This document shows, piece by piece, positions 21,574 through 31,830 of a DNA stretch of 64,000 nucleotides. The translations under genes were made by a program, and so were the position numbers. Each line of letters opens with the position of its first letter. The stretch's first letter is position 1. The notes under the pieces are model-generated. The model searched no databases, was not told the origin of the DNA, and saw only the letters and a list, made by a program, of their open reading frames with translations. Source of the DNA: Isoetes taiwanensis (taxonomy: Eukaryota; Streptophyta; Lycopodiopsida; Isoetales; Isoetaceae); assembly GCA_021234155.1 (NCBI GenBank), contig JAJEKV010000053.1, positions 901,834 through 965,833 on the forward strand, written 5' to 3'.

Positions 21574-24567
21574 AAACAACACCGAGAGTGAAGAAAAGGA
21601 GGAAGTGTTTCCCATGGCGGGGAACCCAAAGAAGCCTCAAAGTGATCCTCACGTGAATGAGGACTCCGCCATTGTGGTAAGTGCCTATGAGGTCCCGGGC
21701 GTGTTTGAAGAGCGCCATGAGTGTTGAGCCCAAGGGCGTGGATCTGCATCAATAAGGAATTTAGAGCGCACCATGTCTTCAAAGGGTGTATGCGCCGGCG
21801 AAACGAATTGGCACTCCATGAGAAGGCGTGTCCGAGACCAAGGCACCGAATCGGCATTTGGGTTGCAATAAAAGATGGGACGCTGCCGATTTAAGGAGCT
21901 TACCAGGATGCACTTGAGAGCAGCACAGAAGCCGGCTTGACGGTGTACGTATGGATCGGGTGAGGGTATGCATTCTATAAGAAGGCATCAAGGCCATGAA
22001 CAAGACGCTTGTGCTTTTGCCAACCACGCCATTTGCAATATAGATCCAATTTTAGTAGAGTCCAAAGTGGCACCTTCCTCCCAATTAGAGCTGCCTCGAC
22101 AAATCGTGGATCCCACCGAAGATCCGTCGAGATCTGAGGGGGAGTCCACCCAGCGTGGCCATCCAGGACCTTGGTCCAAAAGGGAAGATGCCAATCAGAG
22201 GTGAGGAACCGTGGGCGTGGAGGGACTCCTAATGAAGCATATGGAGAAGCATGCCCGTGGGCATGGGTTGCTGAGCCATGTCCCTGAATTCACGAACAAG
22301 ATCCTGATCAAGAGCACGGCACCAATGGTCCCACTCGGAAATAGAAAGCTGATTGTAGACAGGAGGATTAACCCAACCCGTTGGAATGGTCTTGTCGCCC
22401 GTAAAGGCCACGCAGTTGATTGTAGCCTCCCAAGTGTTGCATATAAATTTGGGCAAACTCAAGATCCTCGATGCGCTAAATTTCTCCGCACTGTTCCAAT
22501 GTTTCAGCCCGCCATTTAGGTAAGTGCGAGCAAGTTTCGCATGTATCTTGGAATTTATCGTAGATCAGCCGATAGAAGTTATGAAAAACATAGGCCATTA
22601 TTGAACAACGCTGAAGTTGATTCAACCGGATCTTCACAATCAATGGATCAAAACCAAAAGGGCACAAAGTAAACCTTTGTCTTCGATAGAAAGATCCGGC
22701 CAGATCTCGAGAAAATCCGCGATCCGCGAGTGGCTGTTGATTAATCCGGACCGACCGCCGCTGCACTCACTCGTAAGAAAAAGGTGGCGCTTGGTCAACC
22801 ACATAGTCCAGATAACCGGAAGGAGTGGAGAAATCCATAGGGATGCGAGTAGTAGCAATATCAATATAGCCCTCATGTTTATTTTGGGCCTCTTCTGCCA
22901 GCGATTGAACAGCCTTTGCCGGAGCCGATGTTCAAGATCACGTGATCCGGTTCTCCTTTTCAGCGTATAGGCATGACCGATCACGGGTCCGTTTATTAGA
23001 GAGAGTGTGCCATGTGAAGAGGATGGCCCAGAGTATGGAGGCTAAGCATGGCAATCTAGGCCATCAATGACCTTTTGTTTTGAGCCTCCGTAAGTTCGAT
23101 CCCGGAGAGTCGGAGCTGATTGGTCAGCGGAAAGTTGAAAGGTCTAAAGAGGTGATTCGCATCACGCCAAAGGAGGTCATGGGCTTGAGAGGTGTAATTG
23201 TGAGAAAGCTCAAAGATACGTGGTGTCAAGCTTAGCAATGTCTTTCTCCTTGTCACCCGTGAGGGTATCCTTTGTCTTGACCTCGCTCCAAAGAATTCCT
23301 CGAATGGTGGTTTGTAATCGAGCCTGTTGATCGCCAGCGTGCTGGTCTCGATCCTGTGCATTCTTGAGATCGCCACGCCCGTAAAAGAGTCTCATGCTTT
23401 GTTTGAAGTTTGTCTTCCAAGGTTTGAACTCGCGTGTTTGCGCCCTCGAAGGTCTCTGGAACCGAAGTCCCCGAGGCCTCCAGGACGCTTTGAACACCAT
23501 GCATGAGGACTTCCCTCGATTCTTGCAACTTGAGGACACCGCTTGAACATCCCCGCCGGTATTGATACGTAGTCGGGCGAGGATGTGGAGGTGCGGGGGC
23601 CCATTGTTGTCGCGTGTTTGGGACGCCCGAGAGACATGATGAGAAGTGGAGGGCATGGATTCCGTGGAGGTAGAAGAGAGACCGGTGACACGCGTGGCAT
23701 TGCATTGATCATGACCGTGAGAAGAAGGGCGAAGTTGCAAACCGTTGGTTTTGAGGAAGTGAATGAAAGGATCGGGCGAAAGTGGAGGCATGAGAAGCGT
23801 AAGGTGACCGGAGAGGAAGGTAATGTCGGATGATGGCTTGAAGATGGGCCCCACCGAGGAATCAAAGCCGAGGAAGGTGCAAAGCGAATAACGATCTACT
23901 TTTGAAGAAGCCCAAGAATAGCAGCTTGGGGCCAATCAATATGGTGAGTGGAGCGTGGTCGTGATGACAATATTGTAGAACGGTTTGTTGATATGGGTGT
24001 TTTTGATGGAGTACCCAAGCAATTTTGCGCCACGTAAACTTGACAAAAGTGTCATGGGGCTTTGCAATGTTGGTGAGGTGATGCATGTTAGCTTGATAAG
24101 GAACAAATACCAAACCGAAAGTGACATCCAAGTCCTAAAGAAGGTTTTTTAGAGGAATGTGGAATACCTTAGAAATCAAAGGTCGAAAGTAAGCAAAATG
24201 GTGGTGCCATCGACCATGGTAGCATATCCTTCCGGCCGTTGACGATATGAGCAACAAACCGCTTCAATTGCTTTCGTGATTTGGCGCAGTGGAGGTCCAT
24301 TTGTGAGAATTCAGAAGCTCCCCGGCGCCCGCCGACTTCACGGACTCTGGGCCAATTAGGGCTTCGCGAAAGGTGGGTGTCGAGAAGGTCACGCACAAAA
24401 AAGAGCCTTGATCCCTTGGAGCGTAAGCCCCGGAGTTGAGGAAATTTTAAAAGAGCCATGGCAAAGATCGCTTTGGAAGGAGGAAGAAGGGACTGCCTTG
24501 AGAAGTCGGAGGGCTGAGAGCGGAAGACGAAAAGTTTAAGATGGACTAAAAGTTGTTTAGGGCGCAC
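21574..24567 (-). pseudogene. Third ORF of element C (after pol)
   Basis: Frameshifted pieces match the element A third ORF (31831-34340) in order. Conserved segments are: a Pro/Ser-rich start with ALLKFPQLRGL (about 24450); NIAKPHDTFVKFTWRK (about 24060); a Ser/Thr/Pro-rich stretch; and a Gln/Glu/Leu-rich coiled-coil region (about 23260-23480). Third ORFs after pol occur in Athila/Tat elements, where they are often called env-like. I see no convincing signal peptide or fusion peptide, so I make no envelope call. Function is unknown. Confidence 0.6.
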
Positions 24568-25508
24568 AAGTTTTTTGAGGGGGCATGAAACGGATAATCG
24601 CTGATGATGCCAAAGTGCGAGAGATGCTAAGGAGACGATTGAGGAGCAAAAAAATTTGGCTAAGTCTCCAAACCGTTAAGGGAGAAGGAATGAACGGTGG
24701 AGATGAGACGAATTGAACGATCGGATGTGACAGATGGCAAAGGTACACATATTAATGTTCGACGGGCGTGAAAAGAAGGAATGTCATTTAATGCGGGCAA
24801 CTCGAAGTGGGATATCATTAAAACGAAGATGTCAAGGTACCATGGCTAGATATGCGGCGGAGAAAAGATTCCAATATAGAAACGACCTTGCATTGCAACC
24901 ACGCCTACGAAGTGGTCAGAGTGGTCCACGCCGGCGTGAACCCGTCTGCTGGGCTATATAAGTCGAAAGGGCAACGGTGACACCCTTGGCGCACCATGAG
25001 TATGAGTATGGCAATTTTGGATTGAACGAGGATTGCACCATGCCTACCAACCGCCGTGAATGGATAACCCGCAAAATGAACCGCCCGGACTCGTGGAAAT
25101 GTCACAACCGCGGGCATCGCGATGGACGGGCCGGGTGCAAGGGGATGGTGAACATCCCGACCCCCGACCAACGCCATGGAGGTGGTGGTGCATCCTGGCC
25201 GGGATCCAGAGTAGAACTACTACCACATCTCAAGGGTGATAACCTCCGCCTCCCAACCCCGAGTAGAGGGGTTTTAATCTTAGGATTTTGTAAATATGGC
25301 ACGCCCATAGAGCTGCTCATATGGAAGTAAGTGAGCACGGCTCACATTTTGTAATTTGCATCTATTAATATAAATATGCCTCGCTTAGTCACTATCCGTG
25401 GTGTCGAACTTTGTGGTGCATCTTGTGTAGAGCTTTCAGTAGCTTCGTGATGAAATTGCTTAAAAGTAAAAGCCATTAACCGCAGTAGGTAATGGAGTGC
25501 CATCTAAC
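24568..25508 (-). other. Spacer of element C between pol and third ORF
   Basis: GC-rich in its middle (about 24900-25260), with no recognised coding motif. The segment is absent from element A, whose integrase core joins directly to third-ORF sequence near 31830. It may hold the promoter or splice region of the third ORF, but no signal is clear. Confidence 0.4.
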
Positions 25509-26660
25509 TCACCAAATTTTAAAAACACCGGGTTGAACAACTTGAATGATTTGATAAGGACCAAGCCACCGAATCAGAATCTTGTCTCTAAAATTTTTTA
25601 TAATCATAAAGAAGAACCAAATCACCTTCTTTGAATGTTTTTGTCTTAAGACGCGTTTGTCATGCAATGATTTCTCGAAATCGTTGTCCATGAAGAACAC
25701 GAATGTAAGCATCTCGCCAAAGTTCATCCAACTGCTCCAATTGATAAACCCTTTCCTTGAGTGCAAAGCAGTGGATTATATGTTGTAGCAAGTTGGAAAC
25801 CCGAGAGTCGGAAGAATATATTCAAAGGGCATCAAAGTTTCTTGACCATAAACCCGCTTTGAAAGGAGTGTGGCCAAGAGCAATTTTGAAACCGGTGTTG
25901 TAAGCCCAAAGAACAAGAGGGCAACTTGTCTTGCCAACTGTATGGAGAAGCGCCACAAATTTTCTTGAGAATAGTGATGAGAGTTTTGTTGGTACTTTCA
26001 CCAATCCATTTCCTTGAGGATAATAAGGTGTACTCTTCCGGTGTTGGATTTGAAGATAGTCCGCCGCTCCTTAATGGTATGATTGACCAAATGCACGCCA
26101 CGATCACTAACAAGTTCCGTGGGACAACCAAAACGCATGCCGATGTAGAGAACCTTGGTCAGGCCGGGCAGCGGTGTTGTCCGGAAGTGCACAAGCTTCC
26201 GCCCATTTGGCAGCATAACTGCGGATGACCAGAATATAGCGGGCACGGGTGCCGCTAGCCGGTGGGTCCATGGGCCCCACAAAATCCATTCCCCATTTCC
26301 GGAAGGGAAGGCGGGCGACCGGGTAATGGAAGAGCCGCCACGGCCGTGGGGTTTTCCCACACGCCGACAGACGCCACACGCGGCGAAAGCATAAGCATGG
26401 GCATCTCTAAAGAGCGTGGGCGGCATACCGCCAAAAGAATTTTGGCGCGTCGTGGCATCACCGCTAAAATGACCACCACCAAGCCCGCCATGAGCTTGTC
26501 GAACAATATCGCACTTCATGGGGAGGACACAAACGCAATGAGGACCATGTCTTTACCGCTTGTAGAGATGACCCGCAACCATGGTGTAGTCACCTGACCT
26601 CTCGAGAAATTGACGACGACGACGAGTTTAAGCTTGTCCGGAGAGAGCGCCGATCCCGGG
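25509..26660 (-). pseudogene. pol: Integrase of element C
   Basis: Right to left: VRQAHGGLGGGHFSGDATT (zinc-site His residues, about 26500); CGVCRRVGKP; WGMDFVGPMDPPASG and RYILVIRSYAAKWAEACALP (first Asp region, about 26290-26190); then PTELVSDRGVHLVNH (second Asp, about 26090). The C-terminal half shows QDKLPSCSLGL and, near the end, ILIRWLGPYQI (about 25555), the gypsy GPY module. Frames shift several times. The C-terminal module is missing from element A. Confidence 0.88.
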
Positions 26661-26689
26661 AGGAAGAGCACCGGAGAAGATATTGCCGA

Positions 26690-28498
26690 AAGTTATGAAA
26701 CCAATGGGGCGTGGGCCGTGACCGTGAATGGGGCTTGAGCGCCCGGAAAGGCGCTGAAAACACCTGTGGATCGGATCATCCGTGTGGATGCGGAAAGATA
26801 ATCAGGCACCACATGAGACTTTCCCCGCTTTATGAACAATTTGAAGGAGCGAATTCTGCGTAAGAAGGACCCAACGAGCAATTCGATTCGTGGGCGTGGT
26901 TTTGTTGATCAAATAAAGAAGAGCTTGATGATCAACAAAAAACTTGATCCGCTACCCAACAAATAATGCCCGGAAACGTTGGACACAAAAACTAAGCCCA
27001 AAGCTTCCCGCCCGCGGCAGAATAGTTGCGCCAGCAGATTGAGTTTCCTACCGGCATAGCGGATTGGTTTATCCGCGGGCTTCATCATAGGCCCGAGAGA
27101 ACAACACCAATGGCAAAAGCAGTAGATGTCAACATGAACGTGGAAGGGCTTGTCCCATTGAGGAGGAACAAGCACCGGCCCGAGGTAAATAACAACTTCA
27201 ACTTCGAAAAGCGCTTCCGCTTGGGGATTCCAAGCTCAAGTGGATTCATCACCCGTGAGTTTATGAATGGGGTCAGCTATAGCTGCAAGTCCAGGAATGA
27301 AGGTGGAATAATAATTAACCTTACCCAGGAAAGAACGTGTCTTTTGATATTAGATGGTGCTTGAGCCTTCAAGATAATAAATCGATTTTTTAGCGGGATC
27401 CGTGGTGATGCCTTCTTTACTGACCACATGACCCAACAGAACTTCTCAAGATTGAGACTAATGCCAGATTCATCACATTTTTGAAAGACAAGCTCCAATT
27501 TTTCCAAATGATCATCCATGGAGCTGTAGGCTGAAAAATCATCTTGAAAGATCTGAAGAAAAGGTTTATCCTTCATAAAGTCGTGAAAGACGGAAAAGCA
27601 TGATGCTACCGAAAGGTGGAAGGAGAGTTTGACAAACCAAAAGGGACCACCTTGTAAGCAAAAGTGCTTACCCGGTGGTGAAGGTAGTTTTGAGTTGATC
27701 TTCTTGCTTGATAGAAATCTGATTGTACCTTAAAAATCATCCATGAAAGAGTACATCTCATGACCAAAGAACTTCTTCAAGAACCGGGTCGGTGAAGGGA
27801 AGCGGAAAGTAATCACGCCCGTGGCTTGATTGAGTTTTTTGTAGTCCACGCAAACGCGGATCTTACCATTGTGTTTGAGAGCAATGACGATGGGGCTCAC
27901 CCATTCAGAATGTTTGACCTCATAAATCAGGCCAGCAGCTAAGAGTTTGTCAATTTCACTCGGTCACGGTAATTTGGGTTGAGCCTGTACTGTCGTTGCT
28001 AGATAGGGAGTGCATCAGGTTTGGTAGGAATGGTGAGTTCCCCCAACTCTTTTTTGATACCTCGACGGTCTTTGTAGCTCCAAGCAAATATATGTTTGAA
28101 CTTTTGAACAAATCCACAACGCCAGGCTTTTTATAGGTGGATGGAAGATGAGCAGCCAATCGGACCGGTTGATTGTTGCCAATGTCCACGATTTTCACTT
28201 CTGGAGTTTGAATATGAGGAACAACCTCCATGTCCTGAACCTGATGAGAAGGAGGTTGAAACATGACAGGAGGAGCAGCATTTTGAGTGGTGAAAAAAAG
28301 AGGTCGTTGAGTGTCATCAAGCAAGGGTTGCTTCATGACCGGCATGAACATCGAATCGCCTCCAAAGAAGGAGTGGGGTCAGAAAAATGATCAAGATGTT
28401 GAATGCGATTACGGCAGAAGCCGGTATGGGTCCAAAAAGAGCAGCCACAACCCGGTCCCCGATCCAAAGGTCATCTCTCCCAAGGATGGATACCGTGG
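26690..28498 (-). pseudogene. pol: Reverse transcriptase and RNase H of element C
   Basis: Between about 28390 and 27830 lie the pre-RT region and fingers; SPIVIAL and KIRVCVDY can be read near 27890-27840. The palm carries FLQIFQDDFSAYSSMDDH (about 27560), the same FQDD as element A. ISLNLEK follows, then the frame is lost. RNase H shows PPQWDKPFHVHVD near 27170 and YAGRKLN with REALGLVF (about 27060-26990). Several shifts and small deletions break it. Confidence 0.85.
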
Positions 28499-29165
28499 TC
28501 GGGGATAGGTTCCGTGCACGCATGAAACTATTTTTCAGACGATAAAGTAGTAAAAATACATTATTTTTAGGGAAAAATACGACTTTTTGTATTTAATACT
28601 CGCCGGGGGAAAAAAAGTTTCGCGTAAGTTTAAACCTTTTTACACGCCGAACTTTTCTTTCGTGTTTAAGTCTAAGTTTCGCCACGCCTCTCACTTTGTG
28701 GCGAAGCCTTTTAATGTTAAACTATCGAAACTCTTTCAAGTAGTGGCGAGAGTATAAAGGTTAAACTAAACTTTTTTGTTCGGTGCAGCATTCTTTGCGC
28801 CGCTTTAAACTACGCGGGGATTCACAGTTAAGCGAAGTTTTTTCGCGAAGTTTTCTATATATATCGAGGGTGAACCCAAAATAGTTTCGCTGCAGCGAAC
28901 TTGATTTGTGGCTACGCCGAAGATGTTTTCGCGTAAAGTTTAAACAGTTCATTAAACTTTACGCCAAACTATTTCTGTTCGCGAACGAAAAAATCTTGTT
29001 TAAACCAACCTGACCGGACTTTATATATTTGTTTTAAACGCCGAAAGTTTTCGACGCCGAATTTTACCGCATTTTTTTGACGAGATAAGCGTCAAATTTG
29101 TGTCAGATCAAACTAAAAATACGTATTGCGATAAAAACATTATCGATATTGAACCTTATCCCCGA
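28499..29165. mobile_element. 667-bp inverted-repeat insertion in element C pol
   Basis: The ends form an inverted repeat. The left end reads TCGGGGATAGGTTC, and the right end reads TCGGGGATAAGGTTC on the opposite strand. The segment separates sequences that are contiguous in element A (near 13370-13400). Its composition differs from the surroundings: AT-rich, with many short motifs such as TTCGCG, GCGAAGTTT and GTTTAAAC. It has no coding frame of note. It behaves like a MITE or foldback element. I see no clean target duplication. Confidence 0.65.
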
Positions 29166-29740
29166 GGGTAGGATGAGAGATCATTGGAGGAGCTTGAACA
29201 TGATAAATATTTTGGGCTTCTTCGAGTCGGTGTCGGAGATGGAAGGTTCAAAGATTCTATTGAGATCAATTTGGGGTTCTGTGATCCATTGTGGCATTGA
29301 GATGGCCATCGCTGATAACAAGTTGGTCCGTGGGCCCAAGAATGAATACTTTTAGCCCGGGCGGAGAAAAGGTCGTCGTAACCAAAGATTTCATAATCAC
29401 TAGGATCTTCTCCAGTTTTCCAAACCCCGAATTCCAAGGGGAATTTGAGATCACCAATGCTGATATGGAGAAGAGGAGTAACACCTTGAGGGTGTGTGAT
29501 ATGGCCATTGGCCAACTTGATGTCATAAGGAGCACCTAAGATAATTTGTTTGATGCCCAATTGCTTCCAGAGCTTATCAAGAATAAGATTGACGGCACTA
29601 CCACCATCAATTTGGACATGAGTGACTTATCGATTGCCCACCGCGGGCGTGCACCGTGGGTGTTGAGGTCGCAACAGCTCTCCAACCAGAACCGTGGGAA
29701 GAGGTAACTGATCTTTGAGAGCCGGACAGAGTTTCAAAAT
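29166..29740 (-). pseudogene. pol: Protease of element C pol
   Basis: The pieces match the element A protease. APYDIKLANGHITHPQGVTP lies at about 29530-29475 and LKFPLEFGVWKTGEDPSDYE follows. Upstream, MSLLIGPPLR near 29640-29610 covers the active-site approach. The IDGGSAVNLI site of element A is matched near 29615-29585 (on the plus strand AAGATTGACGGCACTACCACC). As in A, Gly replaces Ser/Thr after the catalytic Asp. Confidence 0.75.
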
Positions 29741-31075
29741 GGTGGCCAAGCTCAAAGGAATCTTGATTTTGACAAGTCCTTCCTGAAGTTCCAAAGGGAC
29801 ATGAGAAAAGGGGTCCGCAGGATCCAGTGGAGCTGGAGTTTGTGGTAAAGAAGCGGAGACTTCTTTGAGAAGCTCTACCTCAACAGCAATATTTGGATAC
29901 GGCTGAGAGCGGGCGCTAGTGGATGATGACGCTGGCCCGCCGACGCCGTTCGAAAGCTCTAGTGGTGGCGTGAACATTTGCCAAGATGCGACCTTCCGCA
30001 GCCTGCATGAGTTTCAGAATACTTTGTCTCACTTTAGGCATGACGTGAGGCATGAGTTTATCAAGATCAGGTGCGAAGTGAACCTTTTTATCATCTTCAT
30101 GAGGGACGGTGTCCACAGCAAAAGCAGGTTGCGTGTCATGAGGAATGATGGTCAAAGGGCGTGAAGCCCTTGTGTGACGTGAGACGAGACCAACCCAATT
30201 GGACGACTGGACTGGAGGGTTGAGAGCCTGATAAATCTCCTCTTGAGTTTGTTGATCCATAGGATTGGAGGTAGATGCAACTTGGCCGAGGTCGCCGGCC
30301 GTTGAGGGCGGTCGTGGTGGCTTTCTCAAAACAGGACGGGGGCCTTGTTTACCGTTGGCCACCCACAGTTGATAAGCCGTGAGGCGTACTGAAGCTGGTT
30401 GAGTTGAACCTGGAAGTTGGACTTGAACTTGAGGAAGTTGAGGACACGCCGTGGTGATGTGACCCCATTCATGACAATGATAACATTGAGCCTTGGAAGG
30501 ATCAAAGGGAGGACGGTTGCCTTGTCCCCGTGGCTGCTGAGATTGCTGCATTTGTTGATACTGCTGAGGTTGTTGAGGTTGATATTGCTGAGGCTAATAT
30601 GACTGTGGTTGTTGAGGCGTGGTCTGAACTTGAAAGACCATTTTATTCCGGAAAGGCGTAGGATGAGAGCGAGTGCATTCCTCGGTGGCATGATTGCACA
30701 TATTGCACCTTTTACAATGAGGAGGTCCATTGGAGGAGTTGCATTCATTTGCCAGATGACCTTGATATTTACAAATAGTACACCAGATCTGTGAGCGTTG
30801 GGGATTTGTTTGCTGAGGCTGAACAGAGTTCTGTGGAACCATGACGGGGGGCATGAAAGGGAGTTCCGTGAGAGCAACACCTCGAGAAGAAACATTGACC
30901 GAAAGTGATTGACCAATTCAATGGCCCGCCCGCAGACTTTGAACGCAGTATTCTCGTCATGAGTTGAATGGCGGAGGAAGGCCTTGCGTAAAACCGCACG
31001 AGGATCCGCTTTTACGGGGTACTCCGGAGTTTACCGACGAATGAATGTGAAGACAGTCCCGCAAAAATCCCCGGT
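29741..31075 (-). pseudogene. gag: gag of element C (5' end deleted), three zinc knuckles
   Basis: Three CCHC knuckles are intact in Gag: CTICKYQGHLANEC (30782-30741), CKRCNMCNHATEEC (30716-30675) and CYHCHEWGHITTAC (30485-30444). A Gln/Pro-rich linker rich in QQYQPQQ-like repeats separates the second from the third (about 30610-30520). Downstream is a Pro-rich, then charged region that leads into protease. The 5' end of gag is missing: at about 31075 the coding joins directly to the truncated LTR. Sequence from that point matches element A from about 11505. Confidence 0.8.
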
Positions 31076-31291
31076 TGACTCAGGTGGGCTCTCGCCGACA
31101 TCGACATTGACAAAGGAGGGCCGTCACTTGTCCGAGTGCCTCCTTTTGACGGCAGGCGTGGGCTTTGACCGCGTGGTCCGCTTGGTCTTTTTGGGCCTTT
31201 GACGATCGACCCCTGCCGACCGGGCAGATCCTTAGCCTTTGAGTTGGTCCGTCATGAATAGTCCCGCATTGCAGCATGCATGTGACTAACA
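31076..31291 (-). repeat. Truncated 5' LTR of element C
   Basis: The minus strand starts TGTTAGTCAC at 31291, directly inside the GGTCA duplication. LTR homology to elements A and C fades near 31080. The TATA block, transcription start and U5 are therefore missing, so this copy cannot be transcribed from its own 5' LTR. Confidence 0.8.
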
Positions 31292-31830
31292 GGTCATTTC
31301 CATGGTGACACTACTCAAGACGCGAAAATACTTGTGCTATTTCGCCCACACTTTTCAAGGATGCCCACGCCACGCCTCAAGACATCGATGATGTCTGGTT
31401 GGGTCGGGCCACGCACCGGACGCCTCCCGTTGACTCCTGGCCGCCACGCCCCACTTCCCCTTTCAGCAAATGGGAATGGACTTTAGCCCATCGCCCATCG
31501 ATTCGCTGCACACCCGGCGTGTTCGCTTACATTCGGGTCATCACCGACACGCTACCATAAATGGGTTTGAAGTTTGTGCTCCTTCCAGATAACACAGCCG
31601 GGCCAAAGACATTTCCAAGGTCCTCTATACTATTATCATCACGCTTTATCTGTCCCACGGAATCGAATAAAACACCGCGGTGTTCATTTTGTCAATCACA
31701 CCATCAAAGAGCTGACGGATTATCTGCTGATCCATCATCGCAAAAGCACACCTTACTATCCTCAAGGGAATGGTTTGGCTGAAAGCACAAACAAGACTCT
31801 CATCACTATTCTCAAGAAAATCCTCTTTGT
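31292..31830 (+). pseudogene. pol: Integrase core of element A, continuing after element C
   Basis: The sequence continues from the GGH zinc-site region with FHGDTT. Later pieces show FVLLPDNTAG (about 31570), GVHFVNHTIKELTDYLL (about 31675) and YYPQGNGLAESTNKTLITIL (about 31755), which carries the catalytic Glu. Near 31830 the coding jumps to third-ORF sequence, so the GPY module seen in element C is deleted. Confidence 0.85.

Larger units (their letters stand above)
20980..31291 (-). mobile_element. Element C: sibling of element A inserted in reverse orientation in A's integrase
   Basis: 10,312 bp between perfect GGTCA target duplications (20975-20979 and 31292-31296). Reading right to left: partial 5' LTR, gag, protease, reverse transcriptase, RNase H, integrase, spacer, third ORF, polypurine tract, 3' LTR. 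The coding regions match element A throughout, including FQDD. The 5' LTR keeps only about the first 215 bp. A deletion of the LTR remainder, leader and 5' gag follows. A 667-bp inverted-repeat insertion lies at 28499-29165. Confidence 0.93.
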
